A DNA stretch of 5,720 bases from Leptofilum sp050292445 (GCA_050292445.1 JBNKLQ010000344.1:1-5720); one strand, 5' to 3'; counted from the stretch's first letter, positions 1 through 5,720 are shown. Translations and numbers: made by a program. The notes: generated by a model from the sequence alone, not told the origin.

Positions 1-1009
1 TCATGTCGCTGTAACGGCCGTTCACGTCACTGACGCGCCGCCGCCCCAGCAAGGCATGGTACAGATCAGTATAGAACTTAATCTTTTGTGCGTCTGTGCC
101 GCCCACAACTTCAATGCGCCCCAGCCATTCGTTCCACACGGCGGCCGCTTCACGGTGCACACGGTCAAAATCCCAGTGGGGCAGTTCGGTTTCCAGGTTG
201 AGGCGAGCCTGCTCGACGCTGCAATAGGAGATGGACACTTTCATTTGCATTGTTTCGCCAGCTTCTGGTGCGTAGGTGAGGTAGATACCGCTAGACCCTA
301 AGGGTTTTTGTTTATTGTCTGCATCCGGTTCTGACAAACCCTTAGGGTCTAGCTTACCCACTAACTGGGTGATGTTTGGCAGCAGGTTGCCGTCTTGCCA
401 GGCGTTGAGGGAGAGAAACGGCCGTTCCACCCGTACCACAAAATAAATCCGCGTCGCTTTCGGACGGCGGCGCGTCGGCGCATTTTCTACGTAACCGGCC
501 AATTCCGTCTCGTTTACCTGCTCTACGGTGAAGTCCGACATTTTCGAGGAGCCAACTTCGGCACTGAGATCAAAGAGGATGTTCGTTTCGGCGGCTTGAG
601 AGAAAGTGTAACGGTGAAAGCCGACGCGATCCGTGGCCGTTAGCTCGGCACGAATGCCGTAATCGGCCAGCGTCAGGGCATGGTAGCCGGGCTGCACAAT
701 TTCGTCGTCGTGCGCAAAGCGGGAGCGATACTCGGTTGAACCAAGATGCCCCTTGACTGTGCCGGTAGTGGGCAGGACGGGAATACCGGCCAACTGCCAG
801 GCGTGTACGTGGCTGAACCAGAGAATATAGGGTTCGTAGTAGCGGTAGCCGCTGCCCCACGCCCCGCTTTGCATCGTATCCGGGCTGAGGTTGACCATAC
901 CAAACGGCCGACAGGCGGAGCTAAAAAAGAAAAAGCGGCGGTTGGCGGTATCGATCAGCGGATTGACCCACGCGACTGGTGGTTTGGTCGAGGGTTTGGA
1001 GGCGGCCAT
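1..1009 (-). CDS. GH92 family glycoside hydrolase (probable exo-alpha-mannosidase), N-terminal part, cut by window edge
   Basis: An open frame of 336 codons runs without a stop from the ATG at 1009-1007 to the window edge. The translation shows the GH92 N-terminal beta-sandwich domain: VNPLIDT (residues 15-21), RPFGMVNLSPDT (34-45), FSHVHAWQLAG (65-75), PGYHALTLADYGIRAELTAT (107-126), HRYTF (132-136), ILFDL (144-148), SVEQARLNLE (264-273) and FYTDLYHALL (312-321), then DVNGRY. GH92 enzymes are calcium-dependent exo-alpha-mannosidases of about 700-800 residues; the catalytic (alpha/alpha)6 domain lies beyond the window, so activity cannot be judged. The region after FSHVH reads AWQLAG instead of the common LSGTG-like sequence, suggesting a divergent subfamily. 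No signal peptide is visible, so the enzyme is probably cytoplasmic, unlike many secreted Bacteroides homologues. The start abuts the GH4 stop (TAAATG) with only a weak GGGA ten bases upstream, so translation is probably coupled. Residues 219-240 look like an inserted palindromic element. Confidence 0.88.
   Translation of the reverse strand, partial: MAASKPSTKPPVAWVNPLIDTANRRFFFFSSACRPFGMVNLSPDTMQSGAWGSGYRYYEPYILWFSHVHAWQLAGIPVLPTTGTVKGHLGSTEYRSRFAHDDEIVQPGYHALTLADYGIRAELTATDRVGFHRYTFSQAAETNILFDLSAEVGSSKMSDFTVEQVNETELAGYVENAPTRRRPKATRIYFVVRVERPFLSLNAWQDGNLLPNITQLVGKLDPKGLSEPDADNKQKPLGSSGIYLTYAPEAGETMQMKVSISYCSVEQARLNLETELPHWDFDRVHREAAAVWNEWLGRIEVVGGTDAQKIKFYTDLYHALLGRRRVSDVNGRYSDM
13..22. repeat. 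AACGGCCGTT palindrome (copy in GH92, NGR frame)
   Basis: An exact copy, read as Asn330-Gly-Arg at the visible end of the GH92 protein. Confidence 0.6.
286..358. repeat. Palindromic mini-element inserted in frame in the GH92 gene
   Basis: Two 18-bp arms, 290-307 (GCTAGACCCTAAGGGTTT) and 336-353, are perfect reverse complements separated by 28 bp. A 4-bp direct repeat TACC flanks them at 286-289 and 355-358. Deleting one TACC plus the element removes 69 bp (23 codons) and joins the flanks as QLVGIYLTYAPE, which reads like the continuous beta-strand expected in this GH92 domain. As it stands, the element encodes hydrophilic residues 219-240 (KLDPKGL at the start, KPLGSS at the end), probably a surface loop. 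It resembles in principle the palindromic elements found inside Rickettsia proteins. The arms are certain; the insertion and the target duplication are inference, since a 4-bp match can occur by chance. Confidence 0.75.
417..426. repeat. AACGGCCGTT palindrome (copy in GH92, ERPF frame)
   Basis: An exact copy, read in another frame as Glu195-Arg-Pro-Phe of the GH92 protein. Confidence 0.6.
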
Positions 1010-2392
1010 TTACTCAATTTCCCAGCCGGGCAGCATGGTTTGGTTGGCTGCCAGCATTTCGTTAAACATGTCCCAGGCGTTGTCAATGGAAATAGTGCAG
1101 AGCGGGTCGGCCAGCAGCGCGGCAAAAGCCTGTGTTTTGTCCCGGTTGAGACCTGCTTCCAGCGTCATTTGCTGCACGTCTATCACGCGGCGCACCAGGC
1201 TGTTCACCGGTTGGGGCAGCGTTTGGGAGACGACGGGTGTGAGACGGCCGTTCCGAAACTGGGCATTGGTTTCGACGACGTGACCCAGGGGCAGGTCGGG
1301 CGCCTGGCCGCGATTGGGCAGGTTGACGTTGGTGTCCAGGTCGCCCAGTCCCAGCAGAGCTAACATGATGGCCACGCTTTCTTCGTCACTTTTAAGCAGG
1401 GGGTTGAGGTAACGGCCGTTTTCCATCAAGAATGGCGCGTCCGATTTGGGCTTGCGAGGACGCAGGCGGCTACTGGAGGGTGTGACTGTCACGCCAAAGC
1501 GGTGCAGCACCGCTTCCGAAACAAGATACCAGGGTACAAACTCGGCCAGATGTCGATCCCCGGCCGCTCCCAACACGCCAAACAGCCGCAAAAAGTTAAA
1601 CGCCACCAACCCCTGCGAGGGAATATAATCCTGGCGCTGCACGTGCTCCCGGCTCCATTCTGTCTGGTCGGCCCACAGCGCCGCATTAGCAACGTGCTCC
1701 GCCAGCAGTGGGTAAAGATCCTGCCCTTGCCACCTGGCTTCCAAAGCAAAGGTGAAATGGTTGACGCCAGTCACGTCCAGCTTGATCTCCTGGCGAGGCG
1801 GTTCCGGTATGTCCCAAGCGTACGCCACCACTTCTGCCAGCCGCTTTTGCGTGCCGAACACCTCGTGGCAGCAGCCAAACGCTTTAATATCGGGAAAGGC
1901 GGCGTACAGGGTTTGAGTACACAGCGTCATCGGATTGGTGTAGTTGATCACCCAGGCATCGGGGCAATATTCGGCAATTTGCTGCGCGTAATCGACGTAG
2001 GTGGGAATCGCCCGCAGGGCGCGGCTGATGCCTCCCGGCCCGGTGGTGTCGCCCACCGTTTGCAGGATGCCGTACCTGGCGGGAATGTCCAGATCGTTGG
2101 CGTGCATCTGGATAGGGCCGGGTTGAATGGACAACAACACAAAGTCGGCCCCCCGCAGCGCCTCGACGGCCGTTTGGGCCACAGTCATGCGGAAGGTGGT
2201 TTGGGCAGAGGGATGGGCGAAAACGGCCGTGCCATAATCAGCATTACGCCGGGCGGCGGGTTCGTCAATGTCATACAAAGCCACTTCACCGGTCAGTTGA
2301 TCACACAGCGCCAGGTCGGCCAAAATTTTATGCGCCCAGCCCTGACTGCCCCCGCCGATGTAGGCAATTTTGATTTCGATGGCTGACTTCAC
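1010..2392 (-). CDS. GH4 family glycosidase, probable alpha-galacturonidase (LplD-like)
   Basis: This is a complete 460-residue protein, the usual GH4 length. GH4 enzymes cleave by an NAD- and Mn-dependent redox-elimination mechanism. An N-terminal Rossmann motif is visible (YIGGGSQGWA, residues 11-20, with the acidic strand end LYDID at 39-43), followed by GDTTGPGGISRALRAIP (114-130), NYTNPM (150-155), the metal-site CHEV (175-178, expected ligand Cys175) and GVNHFTF (209-215, expected ligand His212). CHEV has been described as the signature of GH4 alpha-galacturonidases such as Bacillus subtilis LplD, whereas alpha-glucosidases and alpha-galactosidases carry CHSV and alpha-glucuronidases carry CHG-type motifs. 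The likely substrate is therefore an alpha-galacturonide released from pectin. No signal peptide is present, as expected for a cytoplasmic NAD enzyme. The start is GTG at 2392-2390, supported by AGAGGA just upstream; the nearby ATG at 2394 runs straight into TGA. It is followed without a gap by the GH92 gene. Confidence 0.9.
   Translation of the reverse strand: MKSAIEIKIAYIGGGSQGWAHKILADLALCDQLTGEVALYDIDEPAARRNADYGTAVFAHPSAQTTFRMTVAQTAVEALRGADFVLLSIQPGPIQMHANDLDIPARYGILQTVGDTTGPGGISRALRAIPTYVDYAQQIAEYCPDAWVINYTNPMTLCTQTLYAAFPDIKAFGCCHEVFGTQKRLAEVVAYAWDIPEPPRQEIKLDVTGVNHFTFALEARWQGQDLYPLLAEHVANAALWADQTEWSREHVQRQDYIPSQGLVAFNFLRLFGVLGAAGDRHLAEFVPWYLVSEAVLHRFGVTVTPSSSRLRPRKPKSDAPFLMENGRYLNPLLKSDEESVAIMLALLGLGDLDTNVNLPNRGQAPDLPLGHVVETNAQFRNGRLTPVVSQTLPQPVNSLVRRVIDVQQMTLEAGLNRDKTQAFAALLADPLCTISIDNAWDMFNEMLAANQTMLPGWEIE
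1411..1420. repeat. AACGGCCGTT palindrome (copy in GH4)
   Basis: An exact copy, read as Asn325-Gly-Arg. Near-copies with one mismatch lie at 1243-1252 (Asn381-Gly-Arg), and at 2165-2174 and 2223-2232 (both read as Thr-Ala-Val). Confidence 0.6.
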
Positions 2393-2396
2393 ATAT

Positions 2397-2402
2397 TCCT
2401 CT
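2397..2402 (-). promoter_or_regulatory. Ribosome binding site of the GH4 gene
   Basis: AGAGGA on the minus strand ends four bases before the GTG codon at 2392-2390. It decides the start: the overlapping ATG (2394-2392) is out of frame and immediately followed by a TGA. Confidence 0.6.
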
Positions 2403-2444
2403 TTCTTTAGATTATTTGGGATTTTGTGGGGTCTGCCCTACTTA

Positions 2445-2478
2445 CGTCGTGCGTATCCTGAGTGTATTTCGCACGACG
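2445..2478. repeat. Inverted repeat in the isomerase-GH4 intergenic gap
   Basis: The arms CGTCGTGCG (2445-2453) and CGCACGACG (2470-2478) are perfectly complementary, with a 16-base spacer. They lie in the 127-bp gap (2393-2519), the only substantial non-coding stretch in the window. In RNA they would form a GC-rich hairpin about 50 bases upstream of the GH4 start. No run of T follows on either strand, so this is not a classical intrinsic terminator. It could be a repeat-element remnant, an mRNA processing or stability hairpin between the transporter and hydrolase parts, or a regulator site. I see no convincing -35/-10 pair in the gap. Confidence 0.6.
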
Positions 2479-2519
2479 CAATATTCGGCCGTCACCCCTC
2501 GAATTTCCAATAGCCAAGA

Positions 2520-3410
2520 CTATCCAATCGCTCCGGGCCGGATCGAACGGATTCGATCCAGCGAAGCGTGAGCATCTTCAGGTGACAGCTCAAAGATAAT
2601 TGGGCCATCCCAGTTAGCCTGAGCCAGCCGGTCTAAAAATCGCCCAACATCCAAATCACCCTTGCCTAAGGCCTGGTGATCCTTGCCATAGCCAATATTC
2701 CGCTCCGGGCCTTGCCAGGGGCCGTCGTGCATGTGGACTTCGCCTAAACGGGGGAGTACCCGTTCTAGCACCTCAAATAACTCAAACGGGCCGGAGAAGC
2801 CAACCAGCACATGCCCGGTGTCTAAGCACATGGATATATCTAGTTCTTCCGCGATTTGCACGGTTAGATCAAAGGGGAATTCGATGGTTTCAATCGCCAG
2901 CAGCCGGTTGGGGATGCCCGTTTCTTGCACAATCTGCCGGATGCTTTCGCGGGCGTTTGCCTGGAATATTGGTAAGGTCACGGCCCGGTTAATTTCTGAA
3001 CGACTGCGGGCAAATTCAGTCGCCAGCGTGCCGGTGGCATGAAGCACATAACTCTCCGGCTCAAGCGGCAAAGTGGCGTTGATACAGTCCACCACAGCTT
3101 GTATCGAACCGGCCCGTACTGATGGTTGGGGTGTGGATGGCTCCACTGACCATTGCGGCAGATGCACGGTGTAACTCAGGTTACGCCGCTGCTTTAGCTC
3201 CAGCAATCGTTCTATCGAAGCTGGCGCTAAACTATGCGGAAAGAATGATGCCATGTCGCCACCTAATTCAAGCAGATTAAACCCACGTGCAGCCACGCTC
3301 TCAACCAGCGCTACGTAATCAAATTCGGCAATATATTTTTGAATATCCTCAGGAACTCGTCCCTGGGGCATGATGGCGCTTGTTTGCGCCGATTTAACTC
3401 CAAATCTCAT
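2520..3410 (-). CDS. Sugar phosphate isomerase/epimerase-like TIM-barrel protein (xylose isomerase-like, AP endonuclease 2 superfamily)
   Basis: This is a complete 296-residue protein, typical in length for the xylose-isomerase-like TIM-barrel superfamily (PF01261 type). The expected strand-end motifs appear in order: LLELGGD (46-52), YTVHLP (80-85), YVLHATG (121-127), AIETIE (172-177), CLDTGH (195-200), VHMHDG (225-230), DHQALGKGDLD (244-254) and IIFELSPE (271-278). Glu174, Asp197, His200, His226 or His228, and Glu274 are the likely divalent-metal and catalytic residues. Members isomerise or epimerise sugars, inositols and keto-sugars; the exact reaction cannot be read from sequence. Its position after the importer and before two glycosidases suggests it handles a sugar released from the imported glycan. 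The same fold includes endonuclease IV and the cobamide-remodelling enzyme CbiR, which remain alternatives. The ATG at 3410 has AAGGAA six bases upstream (3422-3417), and oppF stops 12 bp before, so cotranscription is likely. Confidence 0.8.
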   Translation of the reverse strand: MRFGVKSAQTSAIMPQGRVPEDIQKYIAEFDYVALVESVAARGFNLLELGGDMASFFPHSLAPASIERLLELKQRRNLSYTVHLPQWSVEPSTPQPSVRAGSIQAVVDCINATLPLEPESYVLHATGTLATEFARSRSEINRAVTLPIFQANARESIRQIVQETGIPNRLLAIETIEFPFDLTVQIAEELDISMCLDTGHVLVGFSGPFELFEVLERVLPRLGEVHMHDGPWQGPERNIGYGKDHQALGKGDLDVGRFLDRLAQANWDGPIIFELSPEDAHASLDRIRSIRPGAIG

Positions 3411-3422
3411 AATTATTTCCTT

Positions 3423-4442
3423 TTATCCCAGGACTCCCTGTAACTCAAGTTCCTGGGCTCGATGACAGCTAACATGATGCCCATCTGATATTTCTTGCAG
3501 GGCGGGCGACTCGATTTTGCATTTGTCAATGGCGTATTGGCAACGCGGATGGAAGTAGCAGCCGGAGGGTGGATTGCTAGGGTCGGCAACTTCGCCTTGC
3601 AGCGGCACACGCCGCCTGGCCAAACGGGGGTCTGGTTTGGGAACGGCCGATAACAATGCCTCTGTGTAAGGATGTTTGGGCGTGAAAAACAGCTTTTTAG
3701 TCGGGGCCAGTTCCACCAGCTTGCCGACATACATCACGCCGACCCGGTCACTAATATGCTTCACGACACTTAGATCATGTGTGATGAACAGGTATGTTAG
3801 ATTGAACTCTTCCTGCAAATCTTGCAGCAAATTAACCGTTTGGGCTTGAATCGAAACATCAAGGGCCGACACAGCTTCGTCGGCAGCGATAAAGCTGGGG
3901 TTGAGTGCCAAAGCGCGGGCAATGCCAACACGCTGCCGCTGCCCGCCGCTAAACGCATGTGGGTACCGTTCCATAAGTTCCGGGCGCAAGCCAACCACAT
4001 CCAGCAAGTGCGCAACGCGGTCCCGAATCTCTTGGCTGTTTGGCTTGGCGATGTTGTGAACCACCAATGGCTCACCCACAATTTGCAGCAGCGTCATGCG
4101 TGGATTAAGTGATGAATAGGGGTCCTGGAACACCATTTGCATATGACGACGCAGTTTTTGTAATCCTGGTTTTTCTAGTTCGGGAATATTGACCCATTCG
4201 CCATCCATTTTGAATTGAATATCACCGGCGGTGGATTCGTAAGCGCGCAGCAGCAAGCGTGCGGTGGTTGATTTGCCACAGCCACTTTCGCCAACCAGTC
4301 CCAATGTTTCACCCTGGTAAATGTCGAAGTTGATGTCGTCTACTGCTTTCACATGGCCGACCACTTTTCGGCGCAGCCCTTGTTGAATAGGGAAATATTT
4401 TTTTAGTCCTCGTACTTTGAGAATTGCGTTGTTGTCACTCAT
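3423..4442 (-). CDS. oppF: Oligopeptide/oligosaccharide ABC importer ATPase, OppF type
   Basis: This is a complete 339-residue ATP-binding subunit that would energise import together with the OppD-type partner. It has Walker A GESGCGKST (51-59), Q-loop Gln106 in FQDPYSSLNP, ABC signature FSGGQRQR (164-171), Walker B FIAADEA (184-190, catalytic Glu189), D-loop SALD (192-195) and switch His222. The C-terminal Opp/Dpp domain carries HPYTEALLSAVP (257-268) and four cysteines (295, 301, 308, 326) in the GCYFHPRC...C...SCH pattern; in the related DppD this pattern binds a [4Fe-4S] cluster. All ATPase motifs are intact. The N-terminal KYFPIQQG and the DPYSSLNP motif mark OppF/DppF rather than OppD. 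The ATG (4442-4440) overlaps the oppD stop by four bases (ATGA), implying translational coupling. Opp-family importers move peptides or, in many thermophiles and Chloroflexota, oligosaccharides; the glycosidase neighbours favour a sugar ligand. Confidence 0.95.
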   Translation of the reverse strand: MSDNNAILKVRGLKKYFPIQQGLRRKVVGHVKAVDDINFDIYQGETLGLVGESGCGKSTTARLLLRAYESTAGDIQFKMDGEWVNIPELEKPGLQKLRRHMQMVFQDPYSSLNPRMTLLQIVGEPLVVHNIAKPNSQEIRDRVAHLLDVVGLRPELMERYPHAFSGGQRQRVGIARALALNPSFIAADEAVSALDVSIQAQTVNLLQDLQEEFNLTYLFITHDLSVVKHISDRVGVMYVGKLVELAPTKKLFFTPKHPYTEALLSAVPKPDPRLARRRVPLQGEVADPSNPPSGCYFHPRCQYAIDKCKIESPALQEISDGHHVSCHRAQELELQGVLG

Positions 4443-5476
4443 GATCGTACCTGTTCTTCACTGTAGAGGTGGCAGCGCACAAAACGGCCGTTACCCAAAT
4501 CAATATCCGGCGGCTCCTTCACATCACACACACCCTCCATACATTCCTGACAGCGTGGATGGTACGAACACCCTTTTGGCAGCGAAAACGGGTCCGGAAC
4601 CATCCCCTCAATCGCTTGCAGCCGCGTTCCTTCCGTTTCTTCCAACATATTAGGGATCGATTTGAGCAAATCACGCGTATACGGATGTTGCGGATCATGG
4701 AAAATTGAATCCACATCACCCCGTTCAACCACCTTGCCCAAATACATCACAATCACATCTTCCGTCATCTCAGCAATCACTCCGAGATTGTGCGTGATAT
4801 ACAAAATCGCCATGCCCAATCGCTCTTGCAAAGAGCGCATCAATTCCAAAATCTGCGCTTCGGTTGTCACGTCCAGCGCCGTCGTTGGCTCATCGGCAAT
4901 CAGCAGCGTTGGTTTGCATGAGAGCGCCATCGCTATCATCGCCCGCTGCCGCATCCCACCACTAAGCTGGTGCGGATAACTGTCAATCGCCTGCTCCGGC
5001 TTGGGCATATTCACCAGCCGCAGCATTTCAATTGCCTGCTCACGCGCTTCTCGCTTGGTCACGTCCTGATGCAGCAAAATTGCTTCCATAATCTGGTTGG
5101 CAATGGTGTGTACCGGACTGAGTGACGTCATAGGCTCCTGAAAAACCATGGCAATTTCGCCACCACGGATTTTACGAATCTGTTTTCCTCTCGGATTGAG
5201 CTTTGCCAGATTGATGACCTCATCGCCAGCTTTGCCGTTTGCATTTGGGGAACGGAAAAGGACGTCGCCATTGACAATTTTGCCCGGATGCCCAAGGATT
5301 TGCATGATAGCCCGGGCCGTCACCGATTTACCGCTGCCGCTTTCACCCACCACGCCCAGCGTCTTTCCCGGCTTGATGTTAAAGGTAACACCGTCAACTG
5401 CTTTGACCGTGCCTTCGCGCAGCTCAAATTGCACTTTAATATCTTTTACTTCAATAATTGGCTTATCTTGCATCAT
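4439..5476 (-). CDS. oppD: Oligopeptide/oligosaccharide ABC importer ATPase, OppD type
   Basis: This is a complete 345-residue ATPase that would pair with the downstream OppF-type subunit on the cytoplasmic face of the permease. It shows Walker A GESGSGKS (44-51), Q-loop Gln113 in FQEPMTSLSPVHTI, signature LSGGMRQR (171-178), Walker B LLIADEP (191-197, catalytic Glu196), D-loop ALD (200-202) and His229. The C-terminal domain has HPYTRDLLKSIP (264-275) and cysteines at 303, 309, 312, 317 and 335, compatible with the [4Fe-4S] motif known in DppD. EPMTSLSP plus SGGMRQR identify the OppD/DppD branch. Two ATGs are possible, 5476-5474 and 5473-5471. The Shine-Dalgarno AGGGGGGA (5484-5477) touches the first, so the second, giving a 344-residue product, has more normal spacing. 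The preceding permease stops 6 bp upstream and that stop overlaps the Shine-Dalgarno. Confidence 0.95.
   Translation of the reverse strand: MMQDKPIIEVKDIKVQFELREGTVKAVDGVTFNIKPGKTLGVVGESGSGKSVTARAIMQILGHPGKIVNGDVLFRSPNANGKAGDEVINLAKLNPRGKQIRKIRGGEIAMVFQEPMTSLSPVHTIANQIMEAILLHQDVTKREAREQAIEMLRLVNMPKPEQAIDSYPHQLSGGMRQRAMIAMALSCKPTLLIADEPTTALDVTTEAQILELMRSLQERLGMAILYITHNLGVIAEMTEDVIVMYLGKVVERGDVDSIFHDPQHPYTRDLLKSIPNMLEETEGTRLQAIEGMVPDPFSLPKGCSYHPRCQECMEGVCDVKEPPDIDLGNGRFVRCHLYSEEQVRS
4483..4492. repeat. AACGGCCGTT palindrome (copy in oppD)
   Basis: An exact copy of the recurrent 10-bp palindrome. It is read here as Asn329-Gly-Arg near the OppD C-terminus. Confidence 0.6.
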
Positions 5477-5479
5477 TCC

Positions 5480-5501
5480 CCCCTAAATCTTGCTGTAGGG
5501 G
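5480..5501 (-). promoter_or_regulatory. Possible hairpin masking the oppD ribosome binding site
   Basis: On the minus strand, CCCCTA (5501-5496) can pair with TAGGGG (5485-5480) across a 10-base loop. The second arm contains both the permease stop codon TAG and most of the oppD Shine-Dalgarno. If it forms in the mRNA, ribosomes finishing the permease would open it, coupling ATPase output to permease translation. The complementarity is certain; a regulatory role is inference. Confidence 0.35.
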
Positions 5502-5720
5502 TCTGCGGCATCGCGTAGGCCGTCACCCATGAAATTAAAGGCCAAAATGGTGATAATCACCACCACTACTGGCAGCAACAGCCAGGGTGCCAGCGCCACA
5601 CTACTGATATTTTGCGCTGACTTGAGCATGACTCCCCAACTGATGACTGGCGGACGCAGTCCCAGCCCCAAAAAGCTCAATGATGTTTCAGCCAAAATCA
5701 TCCCTGGCACAGACAAGGTT
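5483..5720 (-). CDS. oppC: ABC importer permease, OppC/DppC type, C-terminal fragment cut by window edge
   Basis: The frame is open to the window edge and ends with TAG at 5485-5483, giving the last 78 residues or so of an inner-membrane permease that is normally about 280-300 residues. It shows the characteristic ILAETSLSFLGLGLRPP-SWG-ML segment that follows the cytoplasmic coupling (EAA) loop in OppC/DppC. Next come a hydrophobic final transmembrane helix rich in Val, Ile and Leu (APWLLLPVVVVIITILAF) and the family C-terminus NFMGDGLRDAADP. The usual ending reads GDGLRDALDP, so Ala replaces Leu here. The TTG at 5716-5714 is an internal Leu codon and not the start; the true start lies outside the window. 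It heads the visible part of the importer operon, and the partner OppB permease and the solute-binding protein would be expected further upstream (higher coordinates). Confidence 0.93.
   Translation of the reverse strand, partial: TLSVPGMILAETSLSFLGLGLRPPVISWGVMLKSAQNISSVALAPWLLLPVVVVIITILAFNFMGDGLRDAADPYSKI

Noticed and set aside
570..903. Two short minus-strand open frames overlapping the GH92 start region
   Set aside because: They are out-of-frame shadows of the continuous GH92 frame, which runs 1009 to 1 without a stop.
919..935. T-rich run in the GH92 coding strand (Phe-rich codons) as a possible frameshift site
   Set aside because: Family motifs continue in the same frame on both sides (VNPLIDT before, RPFGMV after), so there is no evidence of slippage.
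746..1363. Plus-strand open frame of 205 codons
   Set aside because: Antisense to the GH92-GH4 junction, both well supported by family motifs. The translation has no recognisable features.
1502..2386. Long plus-strand open frame of 294 codons
   Set aside because: It lies wholly antisense to the GH4 gene, whose motifs are unmistakable. The translation shows no recognisable domain and has the composition of a mirror frame.
2445..2478. Intrinsic terminator after the isomerase gene
   Set aside because: The stem is good but no T-run follows on either strand, and the 16-base loop is large.
3873..3893. OppF Walker B reads DEA instead of DEP
   Set aside because: DEAVSALDVS is a common variant in OppF-type ATPases and the catalytic Glu is present, so this is not a defect.
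2428..5509. Shared GGGGTCTGC at about 2428-2436 and 5498-5506
   Set aside because: Only nine bases match and the flanks differ; the second copy lies in the permease coding end. Chance is sufficient.

Overview
The window is a compact, single-strand (minus) gene cluster from a bacterium with moderately high GC content. Read in the direction of transcription (from high to low coordinates), it holds the C-terminal end of an OppC/DppC-type ABC permease, two OppD- and OppF-type ATPases, a TIM-barrel sugar-phosphate isomerase/epimerase-like protein, a family 4 glycoside hydrolase (GH4), and the N-terminal half of a family 92 glycoside hydrolase (GH92). The window edges cut the permease and the GH92 gene. 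No rRNA, tRNA, CRISPR array or transposase gene is visible.

The gene junctions suggest polycistronic transcription. The permease and oppD are 6 bp apart, oppD and oppF overlap by 4 bp (ATGA), oppF and the isomerase are 12 bp apart, and the GH4 stop directly abuts the GH92 start (TAAATG). The only real gap is 127 bp between the isomerase and GH4. It contains a 9-bp GC-rich inverted repeat and a good ribosome binding site, and could hold a separate promoter for the two hydrolases.

The genes read as a glycan import and degradation locus. An Opp-family importer would bring in an oligosaccharide (or peptide), cytoplasmic exo-glycosidases would trim it, and the isomerase-like enzyme would feed a product into central metabolism. 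The GH4 enzyme carries the Cys-His-Glu-Val motif described for alpha-galacturonidases (LplD type), which points to uronic-acid-containing (pectin-related) material. GH92 enzymes are mostly exo-alpha-mannosidases. Neither hydrolase has a visible signal peptide, which fits import before hydrolysis. The substrate is inference.

Two non-genic signals stand out. (1) An 18-bp perfect inverted repeat sits in frame inside the GH92 gene, flanked by a 4-bp direct repeat. Removing 69 bp restores a smooth reading frame, so it looks like a small palindromic element that inserted into a protein-coding gene. (2) The palindrome AACGGCCGTT occurs four times exactly and at least four more times with one mismatch, in three different reading frames, like a genome-wide over-represented palindrome (compare HIP1 of cyanobacteria). 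My guess is Chloroflexota (Anaerolineae or Caldilineae relatives), based on gene content and sequence style only; it is unproven.
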